A stretch of 64,000 bases of DNA from positions 62,001-126,000 of the forward strand of contig JAHEDR010000002.1 of assembly GCA_024641095.1 (NCBI GenBank). Reading direction: 5' to 3'. The translations under genes were made by a program, and so were the position numbers. Origin of the DNA: Rhodoluna sp. (lineage in GTDB: Bacteria > Actinomycetota > Actinomycetes > Actinomycetales > Microbacteriaceae). Under the pieces are notes generated by a model. The model worked only from the letters and a program-made list of their open reading frames with translations, ran no database searches and had not been told where the DNA came from. Below, in pieces: positions 55,028 to 63,986 of this stretch. The number at the start of each line of letters is the position of its first letter. Position 1 is the stretch's first letter.

Positions 55028-56662
55028 TTATTTACGTAGAGCCGCTTCGCCTGCAGCCCAGGTTAGGTAGCCGCCGTCAAGGTTCTTCACATTGGCGCCA
55101 TTAGCTTTCAAGATTTGCGTAGCAATGTGACCGCGCTGACCAACCTGGCAGTAGACCACAACATTCTCTAACTGAACTTCGCTGAGGCGATCGCGCAATT
55201 CTTCAACTGGGATATTTAGCGTGCCAGGAATATTCGCAAAGCCGTGCTCGCCACCTGAGCGCACATCAATTACCTGGGCACCATTTGCTCTAGCGGTTTC
55301 AAGTTCATGCCACTGAATTGTTGGAGTGGTTCCATTCAGCACATTGTTGCCCACGTAGCCGGCAATGTTGATTGCGTCTTTTGCTGAACCAAACTGCGGT
55401 GCGTAGGCAAGTTCAAGATCCATCAGATCTTCGATGGTTAGGTTGCCGTGCATGGCCGTTGCAATTACATCGATGCGCTTATCAACGCCATCTTCACCGT
55501 TTGCCTGTGCGCCAAGAATTTTTCCGGTTTCAGGTTCAAAAAGAATTTTCATGGAGAGACGTTTTGAACCTGGATAGTAACCGGCGTGATTGTTTGGGTG
55601 CACGTGAATTATTTGGTGTTTGATGCCAGCCTTTACTGCTGCGCGTTCACTAAGGCCAGTGATGCCAACGGCAAAACCAAATGCGCCAAGAATTGCTGTG
55701 CCAACTGATGCATGCGCCTTGGCGCTGCGACCGGCAATCACATCGGCAATCAAGCGCCCATGGCGATTGGCCAGGTTGGCAAGCGGAATAAGAGTTTGCT
55801 CACCGGTAAGTACACCATTCTTTTCAACCGCGTCGCCTGCTGCATAAATGTTTGCATCGCTGGTGCGCTGTTGCTCGTCAACCCACAGGCCACCGGTGGT
55901 GCCAATTTTTAGGCCAGCAGCTTTTGCAAGTGCATTGTCCGGGTCAACACCGGCTGCTGTAAAGACAACACCGGCATCAATGTGGGTGCCATCTTTCAAA
56001 ACAACTTTGTCTTTAGTGATGTGATCGGCTTCCGTGTTTAGCAAAATCTTCACGCCATGCTTTTCGAGCTTTGCTTGCAGCGGCTGCACCATCTCTGGAT
56101 CAAACTGCGAAAGAATGCTGTTGCCTCGCTGCACGATGGTTACCGGAATATCCATGTGGCGCATGTTCTCGGCAATCTCAATACCAACAAAACCCGCGCC
56201 AAGAATTGCAACCGATTTGTGCTCGGAATTCTGTAGCGCTTCTTTAACTGCATCGGCATCTGTGACGTTGCGCAGCCACAGCGCGCGCTCAATTCCAGGA
56301 ACGTCTAGTTTGCGCGGTCGTGCACCGGTTGCGATTACGAGTTTGTCGTAGGTATCGGTAAGGGTTTCACCAGTAGCCAGGTTCTTGACTTCAACGGTTT
56401 TCTCGGCGCGGTTGATGGCAGTGACCATGTGCTGAACTTTGGCTTTGATGCGAAAGCGATTCCACAGGGCCTCGGGGGTTTGTAACAAAAGGTTGTCGCG
56501 ACGAGAGATGACATCGCTAACAAAATAAGGCAGGCCACAGTTGGCATAGCTAACGTGCTGGCTCATTTCGTAAACGGTGATCTCGGCGGTTTCGTCTAGG
56601 CGACGAAGGCGAGCTGCTGCTGACATGCCAGAGGCAACGCCACCGATAATTACTATCTTCAT
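55028..56662 (-). CDS. CoA-disulfide reductase / rhodanese fusion
   Basis: The 544-residue FAD/NAD(P)H oxidoreductase has GGVASGMSAAARLRRL, the active-site Cys42 in SYANCGLPYFVSD, an NAD domain (VAILGAGFVGIEIAENM) and a C-terminal rhodanese domain with active Cys in VVVYCQVGQRGH near residue 504. CoADR-RHD enzymes reduce CoA-persulfide or polysulfide. It is downstream of a CstR-like regulator gene in the same transcript, so a sulfide/persulfide detoxification role is likely. Confidence 0.93.
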   Translation of the reverse strand: MKIVIIGGVASGMSAAARLRRLDETAEITVYEMSQHVSYANCGLPYFVSDVISRRDNLLLQTPEALWNRFRIKAKVQHMVTAINRAEKTVEVKNLATGETLTDTYDKLVIATGARPRKLDVPGIERALWLRNVTDADAVKEALQNSEHKSVAILGAGFVGIEIAENMRHMDIPVTIVQRGNSILSQFDPEMVQPLQAKLEKHGVKILLNTEADHITKDKVVLKDGTHIDAGVVFTAAGVDPDNALAKAAGLKIGTTGGLWVDEQQRTSDANIYAAGDAVEKNGVLTGEQTLIPLANLANRHGRLIADVIAGRSAKAHASVGTAILGAFGFAVGITGLSERAAVKAGIKHQIIHVHPNNHAGYYPGSKRLSMKILFEPETGKILGAQANGEDGVDKRIDVIATAMHGNLTIEDLMDLELAYAPQFGSAKDAINIAGYVGNNVLNGTTPTIQWHELETARANGAQVIDVRSGGEHGFANIPGTLNIPVEELRDRLSEVQLENVVVYCQVGQRGHIATQILKANGANVKNLDGGYLTWAAGEAALRK

Positions 56663-56698
56663 TTGTACCTTATGTAGAAGTTGGGTTGAGTGGGCGAA

Positions 56699-56956
56699 TT
56701 AGGCCAGTGACATAAAGGCTTTTTCGAGCGCTACCCGCTCAACGTCACCCTCTGGGCTGTTGGCGCAAGCGCGCATGCCGGTAGAGATGATGGTGAACCC
56801 TGCGCGACTAAGCGCGGTTGAAGCAGCAGATAGCTGGTTGAGCAACTCTGTGCAGTCGCGACCCTCATCAAGCATCTTGATAATTCCACCAATTTGACCC
56901 TGCACGCGAGCGAGGCGGTCGCGGGCTGACTTTAGATCTGAGGCGTCTAGCTGCAT
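56699..56956 (-). CDS. CsoR/CstR-family repressor, CstR-like by ligand pattern
   Basis: The 85-residue DUF156 helical protein (MQLDASDLKSARDRLARVQG QIGGIIKMLDEGRDC...) has Cys35 and Cys64, 29 apart as in the family. The copper-ligand His expected at position 60 is Gly, so the Cu site is incomplete; the two-Cys pattern fits persulfide-sensing CstR. Divergent from the rhodanese lipoprotein gene with a G-tract operator between them. Shine-Dalgarno aggag 5 bases before the ATG. Confidence 0.88.
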   Translation of the reverse strand: MQLDASDLKSARDRLARVQGQIGGIIKMLDEGRDCTELLNQLSAASTALSRAGFTIISTGMRACANSPEGDVERVALEKAFMSLA

Positions 56957-57004
56957 TTTTGCTCCTAATTAGAGGCGGGATAGCTGCGCTTTATTAGATT
57001 TAAC

Positions 57005-57022
57005 TATACCCTAGGGGGTATA
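57005..57022. promoter_or_regulatory. CsoR/CstR-type operator
   Basis: TATACCCTAGGGGGTATA is a near-perfect palindrome (7-base arms TATACCC/GGGTATA) of the G-tract class bound by CsoR/CstR tetramers. It lies 16 bases before the rhodanese lipoprotein start and 48 bases before the regulator start on the other strand, so it can control both directions. Confidence 0.85.
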
Positions 57023-57037
57023 CGAAAGGAAGACAAA

Positions 57038-57409
57038 ATGTCTAAATTCTTCAAGTTTCTTGCTGCAGCGGTGATTGCCGTTTTTGCAGTTGGTTCACTA
57101 TCGGCTTGTTCAACTAGCGAGCCAATTGATATGTCCAGCGTTGCCGCTGTGATTGATGTTCGCACTCCAGGTGAGACTGCATCTGGGTACTTGGAAGGCG
57201 CACTGTTGTTTGACATTCAAGGTGCCGATTTTGCATCACAACTGGAGACCCTAGATAAAAGTGCAAACTACGTTGTGTACTGCCGTTCAGGTAACCGCGC
57301 AGGTCAAGCTATTGAGCAGATGAAGAGTGTTGGTTTCACCGGCACACTCACCAATGCTGGATCACTTGCTGATGCAGCAACCGCAACCGGACTCAAGATC
57401 GTTCAGTAA
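57038..57409 (+). CDS. Rhodanese-domain lipoprotein
   Basis: The 123-residue product has a signal peptide and lipobox LSAC (Cys24), then a single rhodanese domain with active-site Cys82 in YVVYCRSGNRAGQAIEQM. It would transfer or bind sulfane sulfur outside the membrane. Shine-Dalgarno aaaggaag. Overlaps the next gene by one base; under the G-tract operator. Confidence 0.92.
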   Translation: MSKFFKFLAAAVIAVFAVGSLSACSTSEPIDMSSVAAVIDVRTPGETASGYLEGALLFDIQGADFASQLETLDKSANYVVYCRSGNRAGQAIEQMKSVGFTGTLTNAGSLADAATATGLKIVQ

Positions 57410-58023
57410 TGCGCACCTTGGTAGCGGCTGCTTCGCTAGCCACAGGAGTTTTGCTTCTTGCAGGTTGTACTTCGCCTACTTCGCCGAATTCGGATCCACA
57501 GGTTGTAACTCCCGCTGCATCGCCGTCTGCTGAAGCAAAAATTGAACCTGAAATTACCAGCGAGCCTAAAGCTCCTGTAATTGATAAAGGAATTGCAACG
57601 GCAGATGCAACCGAACAGCAATTGGTTTATTTGATTGAAGAAGAAAAACTAGCGCACGATGTTTACAGCGCCATGTTTGACCTCTGGGGATCACGTGTGT
57701 TTGGAAACATTTTGAACAGTGAGCAGTCACACCAGTCTCAGGTTCTAACTGTTATGGATACGCGAGACATTGCTGATCCTCGCTCAGCAAAGACTGGTGT
57801 CTTTGTTAACGCAGAGTTGCAGTCGCTTTACAACGAACTAATTGCCAAGGGATCAAAGTCAGCAATTGATGCTTATGAAGTAGGCATCGCAATTGAAGAA
57901 CTAGACATCGATGACATCACAAAGATGCTGGCAACCGCAAAGGACGCGGATGTAATTTCCATGATGGAAAACTTGCGACGCGGTTCCGAGAATCACCTTC
58001 GCGCTTTCAATAACCAACTTTAG
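57409..58023 (+). CDS. DUF2202 ferritin-like lipoprotein
   Basis: The 204-residue product has a signal peptide with lipobox LAGC (Cys20), a Pro/Ser/Glu-rich spacer and a DUF2202 domain (EEEKLAHDVYSAMFDLWGSR, NSEQSHQSQVLTVMDTRDI, IEELDIDDITKMLATAKDAD). Conserved Glu/His residues suggest a ferritin-like metal or di-iron site. Function unknown; operon partners suggest a sulfur or redox role. Confidence 0.86.
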   Translation: MRTLVAAASLATGVLLLAGCTSPTSPNSDPQVVTPAASPSAEAKIEPEITSEPKAPVIDKGIATADATEQQLVYLIEEEKLAHDVYSAMFDLWGSRVFGNILNSEQSHQSQVLTVMDTRDIADPRSAKTGVFVNAELQSLYNELIAKGSKSAIDAYEVGIAIEELDIDDITKMLATAKDADVISMMENLRRGSENHLRAFNNQL

Positions 58024-58038
58024 AAAAAGGAAGAAATT

Positions 58039-58206
58039 ATGTGTTCAAAAGTAACTTGCCGTAAGTGCGGTAAAGCAACCTGGTCTGGCTGTGGTCAGCA
58101 CGTTAACGAAGTAATGCGAGGTATTCCAAAATCGCAGCAGTGCCAGGGTCACGCTAACGACCCAAAGGAGCCTGGCTTCTTTGCGCGTTTGTTTGGCAAA
58201 AAGTAA
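58039..58206 (+). CDS. Cys-rich microprotein 1
   Basis: A 55-residue product, MCSKVTCRKCGKATWSGCGQ then HVNEVMRGIPKSQQCQGH, belongs to a widely conserved small Cys-rich family (MCxxxxCxxCGKxTWxGCGxH) that lacks an assigned function. Five Cys and two His could bind a metal. Shine-Dalgarno aggaag 6 bases before the ATG. It follows the DUF2202 gene after 15 bases. Confidence 0.85.
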   Translation: MCSKVTCRKCGKATWSGCGQHVNEVMRGIPKSQQCQGHANDPKEPGFFARLFGKK

Positions 58207-58249
58207 TTACACGAAATTCTGGCAATCGTTTTTAGGAAAGGAGACAACT

Positions 58250-58369
58250 ATGTGTTCACCGGCTCTATGCAGCAACTGCGGCAAAGTTACTTGGACTGGT
58301 TGCGGCGGTCACATTGAGGAGGCGCTCGAAGGCGTGCCTCAAGACCAGCTTTGCACTTGTGCCAACTAA
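58250..58369 (+). CDS. Cys-rich microprotein 2
   Basis: A 39-residue paralogue of the previous protein, MCSPALCSNCGKVTWTGCGG then HIEEALEGVPQDQLCTCAN. Six Cys and one His. The ATG follows a strong Shine-Dalgarno (aaaggag) 7 bases upstream; a longer in-frame start overlapping the previous gene is unlikely. Ends the sulfur operon. Confidence 0.85.
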   Translation: MCSPALCSNCGKVTWTGCGGHIEEALEGVPQDQLCTCAN

Positions 58370-58448
58370 TCGTCGCTACTGGAGGTTCTTGCGCGATCTA
58401 TAGCAAAAAGTAGTGCAAAACTCTTCAAATTTGAGAACTTCGAAATTC

Positions 58449-58476
58449 AAAACCCCCACATTTTGCTTGGGTTTTT
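58449..58476. terminator. Bidirectional terminator
   Basis: AAAACCC...GGGTTTT with a 13-base loop, T run on the right and A run on the left, serving the microprotein operon and purC. Confidence 0.65.
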
Positions 58477-58499
58477 GCTAACGCTGAGAATGGAACTTT

Positions 58500-59360
58500 C
58501 TAAGCAACTTCTTGAGTTAGTCGCTCAACCAGTTCGGCGTATTTGTCGGCTGTTTGGGCGACTATTTCATTTGGTAACACTGGAGGATTGCCCTGCTGGT
58601 TCCAGTTATCTGCCAACCAGTTGCGCACAATTTGCTTATCAAAAGAATCTTTACGTTCACCGCGATCCCAGGCTGCCTTGCTCCAGAATCGTGATGAGTC
58701 TGGAGTAAGAACTTCATCACCAAGAGCTATTTCACCAGTGGCAGGGTCAATTCCAAATTCAAACTTGGTGTCGGCAAGAATCAATCCTGCGTGCTCGGCA
58801 AGTTCTGAGGCACGAGTAAATACCTTGATGCTCAAATCGCGAAGTGCGTTTGCATTGGTCTCACCAATCAGTTCAACAACGCGCTCAAAGGTGATGTTCT
58901 CGTCATGTTCACCCATTGGTGCCTTATAGGCAGGGGTAAAGATTGGCTCAGGAAGTTTGCCCCCAAAGTGCAAACCTTCCGGAAGCTTGATTCCACAGAT
59001 TGTGCCCTGGGCCTCGTATTCCTTCCAGCCGCTGCCACTGATGTAACCGCGCACAACGCATTCGATTGGAAACATTTCAAGCTTTTTGGCAACTGTGCCA
59101 CGGCCGGCAACTTCTGCAGGCACCGCAACCTCATTGGTGGTGTGGTTTGGCACATCTAGGCGGTCAAACCACCAGTTAGTCAGAGTGGTCAGGTGCTTGC
59201 CCTTATTAGGGATGGCTGGTTCAAGCACGTGATCAAACGCGCTCACGCGATCTGAGGCAACTACAAGAATCAAGTGATTGAGTTTTGGATCAACTGACTC
59301 GTAAAGATCACGAACCTTGCCACTGTAAACGTGAGTCCAGCCTGCAATTGTCTGCGCCAT
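58500..59360 (-). CDS. purC: SAICAR synthase
   Basis: The 286-residue product has GKVRDLYESVDPKLNHLILV at the N-terminus, CVVRGYISGSGWKEYEAQGT and a late LADTKFEFGID. It joins CAIR and aspartate. Overlaps purD stop by one base. Confidence 0.97.
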   Translation of the reverse strand: MAQTIAGWTHVYSGKVRDLYESVDPKLNHLILVVASDRVSAFDHVLEPAIPNKGKHLTTLTNWWFDRLDVPNHTTNEVAVPAEVAGRGTVAKKLEMFPIECVVRGYISGSGWKEYEAQGTICGIKLPEGLHFGGKLPEPIFTPAYKAPMGEHDENITFERVVELIGETNANALRDLSIKVFTRASELAEHAGLILADTKFEFGIDPATGEIALGDEVLTPDSSRFWSKAAWDRGERKDSFDKQIVRNWLADNWNQQGNPPVLPNEIVAQTADKYAELVERLTQEVA

Positions 59361-60664
59361 TAGTTGGCAACCCTTGGTTCAGAAACTTTTGCCGCGATAT
59401 CTTTGCGATAGTGCGCACCCTGCAAGTGAATTTTTTCAATGCCCGCGTAAGCCTGCGCGCGCGCACCAGCAAAATCTTTACCGGTGGCAACTACAGAAAG
59501 CACGCGCCCACCAGTTGCAATCAGTGACTCTTTGCCATCTTCTTTTGTCAGCGCATCCCTATTATCATCGACCTTCTTTTCGGTCGATGCATGGCATACC
59601 TCAACGCCTTGAGCTTCAGCGTCACCAATGCCGTAAATAGGGCGGTTAGGTGCAGAGGTTTCTGGGTAGCCCTCTGATGCAAGCACAACAGTGATGGCAA
59701 CATCTTTGGTGAACTCTGGGTCGCTAACGCCTTCAAGGTGACCGGTTGAAGCTTTGTAAAGCAAGTTACTTAGTGATGAATTCAAACGACGAAGCACAAC
59801 CTGAGTTTCTGGGTCGCCAAAACGTGCGTTGAATTCAATTACGCGAATGCCGCGCTTGGTAATAATCAAACCGCAGTAAAGCAAGCCAACGAATGGAGCA
59901 CCAAGACGCGCCATTTCTTGCACGGTTGGTAGCGCAACTTTTTCTTCAACTTCTTCAACAAAACCTTCAGGCAACCAAGGCAACGGAGAGTAAGCACCCA
60001 TGCCACCAGTGTTTGGGCCTTCGTCGTTATCGAATGCGCGCTTGAAATCTTGTGCCGGGGTAAGTGGCAATACAGAGTGACCGTCACTCAAGAAGAAAAG
60101 TGAAACTTCTTGACCATCAAGAAATTCTTCAACCAGAATTCCCATTGAAATAAATTTCATTGCATGATCAATAGCTGCATCGCGATCTGAAGTGACGATT
60201 ACACCTTTACCTGCAGCAAGACCATCGGCCTTGATTACGTAAGGGGCACCAAACTCATCCATTGCGTCAACCACTTCTTCAATGGTTGTGCACTCGCGCG
60301 CCATTCCAGTTGGTACTCCGGCAGCTGCCATTACTTCTTTGGCAAAAGATTTTGAGCCCTCAAGTTGGGCTGCGGCCTGTGATGGGCCAAACACTGCAAT
60401 GCCTTCTGAACGAAGAGCATCCGATACACCTGCAATAAGTGGGGCTTCTGGGCCAATGATCACGAGCTCGGTTTTGTGCTCCAAAGCAAACTTCACAACG
60501 TCAAGAGGCATGTTGGGGTTCAAGCCTGGCTCGCAACGCACATCCAGTGCAATACCCGCGTTACCTGGAGCCGCGATGATATCGGTGGCAGCGGTTCCGG
60601 TGCGCACTAGCGCTTTAACAATTGCGTGCTCGCGTGCACCCTGACCCAAGACAAGTATCTTCAC
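59360..60664 (-). CDS. purD: Phosphoribosylamine-glycine ligase
   Basis: The 434-residue ATP-grasp enzyme has MKILVLGQGAREHAIVKALV, YVIKADGLAAGKGVIVTSD and VIEFNARFGDPETQVVL. The GTG start at 60662-60664 is supported by TAAACT (minus strand, 60671-60676) six bases upstream. First gene of purD-purC. Confidence 0.96.
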   Translation of the reverse strand: MKILVLGQGAREHAIVKALVRTGTAATDIIAAPGNAGIALDVRCEPGLNPNMPLDVVKFALEHKTELVIIGPEAPLIAGVSDALRSEGIAVFGPSQAAAQLEGSKSFAKEVMAAAGVPTGMARECTTIEEVVDAMDEFGAPYVIKADGLAAGKGVIVTSDRDAAIDHAMKFISMGILVEEFLDGQEVSLFFLSDGHSVLPLTPAQDFKRAFDNDEGPNTGGMGAYSPLPWLPEGFVEEVEEKVALPTVQEMARLGAPFVGLLYCGLIITKRGIRVIEFNARFGDPETQVVLRRLNSSLSNLLYKASTGHLEGVSDPEFTKDVAITVVLASEGYPETSAPNRPIYGIGDAEAQGVEVCHASTEKKVDDNRDALTKEDGKESLIATGGRVLSVVATGKDFAGARAQAYAGIEKIHLQGAHYRKDIAAKVSEPRVAN

Positions 60665-60704
60665 AGGGTAAGTTTACCGAGGCCCTTTAGGCCAGAATTG
60701 ATCT

Positions 60705-61067
60705 ATGGCCAGACGCAGGATCAAAGACACCGATGGTGCCGCGGCGATTGCAGCCGTCAGGCTATCGGGGTCGGAAGTTGCCGATGAGCAAACCCTGGCA
60801 ACCGCCTGCCGATACCTATTAGAGGAGTTGGCCGAGCGAGTTCCCGGTAACAGTGTGGAAGTGCGCGTGCCTCCCTATGGAGCAACCCAGTGCATCGAAG
60901 GCCCGCGGCACACCCGTGGCACCCCACCAAACACGGTTGAGATGAACCCAGAGACCTGGTTCCTTCTGGCAACCGGCAAGCTCAGCTGGCAGGCCGCGCT
61001 CGCCGAAGCCAAAGTCTTGGCATCTGGCACCCGGGCCGACCTCTCGGAAGTTTTGCCCCTTATATAA
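60705..61067 (+). CDS. Sterol carrier (SCP2-like) family protein
   Basis: The 120-residue product matches the actinobacterial SCP2-like protein located next to purF ([40 protein letters not shown]). It may bind lipid; its role is unknown. CAGAAT lies six bases before the ATG. Confidence 0.85.
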   Translation: MARRRIKDTDGAAAIAAVRLSGSEVADEQTLATACRYLLEELAERVPGNSVEVRVPPYGATQCIEGPRHTRGTPPNTVEMNPETWFLLATGKLSWQAALAEAKVLASGTRADLSEVLPLI

Positions 61068-61081
61068 GGTTCAATTGGTAC

Positions 61082-61360
61082 ATGGCCAAAACAGTTTTGA
61101 AGTCAGAAAAAGTCACCATTCGTCGCTCACCTAAGTACTTGCCGTTTTTGATTACCGGCGGAGTTATCGGTGTGATTATTGGGGCCGGTTTGGGTCTGAG
61201 TATTCCGGCCGAGCAGCGCACAGCCGAACCGGTGATCACCTACCTGATTGCGTATGGCGCCGGGCTTGGTGTGGTTGCGGGAATTGTGGCCGCGGTGATT
61301 GTGGACCGCATTGGGGTGGCCCGGGCCAAGACCCTTGAAGCCACTAAACTTGAGTCGTAA
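61082..61360 (+). CDS. Two-helix membrane protein next to purF
   Basis: The 92-residue product has a basic N-terminus and two helices (about 20-40 and 52-78, TYLIAYGAGLGVVAGIVAAV). Conserved in position with SCP2-like gene and purF in actinobacteria; function unknown. Confidence 0.78.
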   Translation: MAKTVLKSEKVTIRRSPKYLPFLITGGVIGVIIGAGLGLSIPAEQRTAEPVITYLIAYGAGLGVVAGIVAAVIVDRIGVARAKTLEATKLES

Positions 61361-61387
61361 AGCCCACCACTACCCAAAGGATTCACC

Positions 61388-62896
61388 TTGCTTCGTGGCG
61401 ATGGACATCTGAATCTCGATATTGCGGTTAGCAATGACGACAAAGCACCACAGGACCAATGTGGCGTATTCGGCGTATGGGCACCAGGCGAAGAAGTAGC
61501 AAAGCTAACTTTCTTTGGTCTTTACTCACTTCAGCACCGCGGACAAGAATCTGCAGGTATTGCCACATCTGATGGCAAAAAGATTTTGGTTTATAAAGAC
61601 ATGGGTTTGGTGTCGCAGGTTTTTTCTGAATCTGCACTTGAATCTCTAGTTGGTCACATTGCAGTTGGCCACAACCGATACTCCACCACTGGCGCATCAC
61701 ACTGGCGCAATGCACAACCAACTCTTGGTCGTACATCGGCCGGAACAATTGCGTTGGCGCACAATGGAAACTTAACTAACACCGCAGATTTGTTGGACAT
61801 GCTCAAGGAGCGTTACCCAGATCAGGGCACAAACGAAATCACCGGTGGAAACACAACCGATACCGCAGTGCTAACTGCACTGATGGCCGGCGATCTTGAT
61901 CACACACTTGAAGCAACCGCTCTTGAACTTTTACCTAAGGTCAAGGGCGCTTTTTGTTTGGTGTTCATGGACGAGAACACACTTTATGCAGCGCGTGACC
62001 CACAGGGTGTTCGCCCGCTAGTGCTTGGCAGACTTGAGCGCGGTTGGGTAGTTGCATCTGAAACTGCGGCCCTAGATATTGTTGGTGCAAGTTTTGTGCG
62101 CGAGGTAGAACCCGGAGAGCTAATTGCAATTGACGAAAACGGTTTGCGTTCAACTCGTTTTGCCGAGGTAAAGCGTGCGGGTTGCGTATTTGAATATGTT
62201 TACCTGGCACGCCCAGACACCGCCATTAACGGCAAGAACGTTTACGACGCACGCGTTGAGATGGGCCGAACGCTTGCGCGTGAGTACCCGGTTGAAGCAG
62301 ACCTAGTGATTCCAACTCCAGAATCTGGAACACCGGCTGCGATTGGTTACTCTCAGGAGTCTGGAATTCCGTTTGGTCACGGTCTAGTTAAGAACGCTTA
62401 CGTGGGCCGAACATTCATTCAGCCTTCACAAACAATTCGCCAGCGCGGTATTCGTTTGAAGTTGAACCCGCTGAAAGAAGTTATTAACGGCAAGCGCATC
62501 ATTGTGATTGACGACTCAATCGTGCGAGGAAACACTCAGCGTGCGCTTGTGCAAATGTTGCGCGAGGCCGGAGCTGCAGAAATTCACGTGCGAATTTCGT
62601 CACCACCGATTACCTGGCCTTGCTTCTACGGCATTGACTTTGCAACCCGCGCCGAACTAATTGCCACTGGCCTTGGTGTTGAAGATGTGCGTATGTCTAT
62701 TGGCGCGGACTCACTTGGCTATCTGAGCAAAGACGGCATGGTTGCCGCTACAGGCCAGCAGGAGCGCGAACTTTGCACAGCTTGTTTCACCGGTAAATAC
62801 CCAATTGAATTGCCAATGGCCGACCGCCTAGGCAAGAACCTTTTGGAAAAGGGTGTGGCCACAATTCAGGGAGAGAGTGTTCACCAGCATGACTAA
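61388..62896 (+). CDS. purF: Amidophosphoribosyltransferase
   Basis: The 502-residue product starts at a TTG (Shine-Dalgarno aaagga 9 bases upstream) and has a 24-residue propeptide before the nucleophile Cys25 in QDQCGVFGVWAPG. The PRPP loop is RIIVIDDSIVRGNTQRAL. It commits PRPP to purine synthesis. The propeptide layout is typical of actinobacteria. Overlaps purM by 8 bases. Confidence 0.96.
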   Translation: MLRGDGHLNLDIAVSNDDKAPQDQCGVFGVWAPGEEVAKLTFFGLYSLQHRGQESAGIATSDGKKILVYKDMGLVSQVFSESALESLVGHIAVGHNRYSTTGASHWRNAQPTLGRTSAGTIALAHNGNLTNTADLLDMLKERYPDQGTNEITGGNTTDTAVLTALMAGDLDHTLEATALELLPKVKGAFCLVFMDENTLYAARDPQGVRPLVLGRLERGWVVASETAALDIVGASFVREVEPGELIAIDENGLRSTRFAEVKRAGCVFEYVYLARPDTAINGKNVYDARVEMGRTLAREYPVEADLVIPTPESGTPAAIGYSQESGIPFGHGLVKNAYVGRTFIQPSQTIRQRGIRLKLNPLKEVINGKRIIVIDDSIVRGNTQRALVQMLREAGAAEIHVRISSPPITWPCFYGIDFATRAELIATGLGVEDVRMSIGADSLGYLSKDGMVAATGQQERELCTACFTGKYPIELPMADRLGKNLLEKGVATIQGESVHQHD

Positions 62897-63986
62897 TGCT
62901 TATGCGGCATCTGGTGTTGACACCGAAGCCGGCGATCTAGCCGTAGAACTTATGAAGCGCGCCGTTGGCGCAACACACAACGACCTTGTGATGGGTGGGC
63001 TTGGTGGCTTTGCCGGCATGATGGACGTTTCGTTTTTAAAGAAGTATGACCGCCCGCTACTTGCCACCAGCACCGATGGCGTTGGCACCAAGGTGGCAAT
63101 TGCTCAGGCGATCGACAAGCACGACACCATAGGTCAAGACCTGGTTGGAATGGTTGTTGACGACATTGTTGTTGTTGGCGCAAAGAGTTTGTTCATGACC
63201 GACTACATTGCCTGCGGCAAGGTAGTACCAGAGCGCATTGCAGATATCGTGCGCGGTATTGCCGAAGCTTGTTCATCGGTTGGTGTTGCACTGGTTGGTG
63301 GTGAGACTGCCGAACACCCAGGTCTTCTAGGTGTTGATGATTACGACGTAGCAGGTGCCGCGGTTGGTGTGGTTGATGCAGCTAAGTTGCTTGGCCCACA
63401 GAACGTGCGCGTTGGCGATGTGATTCTTGGAATGGAATCAAGCGGTTTGCACTCAAACGGTTACTCACTTGTTCGCAAGATTGTTGCCGACAGCAAACTT
63501 GATTACAACAAAAACGTTTTGGAATTTGGCACCCGCTCACTTGGCGAAGTTTTGCTTGAGCCAACCAAGCTTTACACCGGAGTTTTGAATTCACTTTTGG
63601 AATCGGAGCTTGGCAGCGCGGTTCACGCAATGAGCCACATCACCGGCGGCGGAATTGCAGCCAACATTGCTCGCGTGCTACCTCAGGGAGTTGCGGTTGA
63701 TATTCACCGTACAACCTGGACGCCAATGGAAGTTTTCCAAGTTCTTGCAAGTTGGGGCAAGTTCTCACTTGAGAGCGTTGAATCAACTTGGAACCTTGGT
63801 CTTGGTCAAGCAGTAGTTGTTGATGCTGCCAAAGCCCACGAAGTTTCTGCAGCGCTAACCAAGTTGGGTGTTCACACCTGGACTCTTGGTGAAATTGAGG
63901 CGGCACCTGCAGATTTATCAACGTACGTGCACGGCGCAAAGGGCGTTGATGGAGGCGCAGTGCGACTAGTAGGCGAGTACAAGTAA
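62889..63986 (+). CDS. purM: AIR synthetase
   Basis: The ATG at 62889 (365 residues, MTNAYAASGVDTEAG) overlaps the end of purF; an upstream GTG/ATG frame lies inside purF. Motifs: LGGFAGMMDVSFLKKYDRPL, STDGVGTKV, MVVDDIVVVGA and MSHITGGGI. It makes AIR from FGAM. The window ends 14 bases later. Confidence 0.95.
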   Translation: MTNAYAASGVDTEAGDLAVELMKRAVGATHNDLVMGGLGGFAGMMDVSFLKKYDRPLLATSTDGVGTKVAIAQAIDKHDTIGQDLVGMVVDDIVVVGAKSLFMTDYIACGKVVPERIADIVRGIAEACSSVGVALVGGETAEHPGLLGVDDYDVAGAAVGVVDAAKLLGPQNVRVGDVILGMESSGLHSNGYSLVRKIVADSKLDYNKNVLEFGTRSLGEVLLEPTKLYTGVLNSLLESELGSAVHAMSHITGGGIAANIARVLPQGVAVDIHRTTWTPMEVFQVLASWGKFSLESVESTWNLGLGQAVVVDAAKAHEVSAALTKLGVHTWTLGEIEAAPADLSTYVHGAKGVDGGAVRLVGEYK

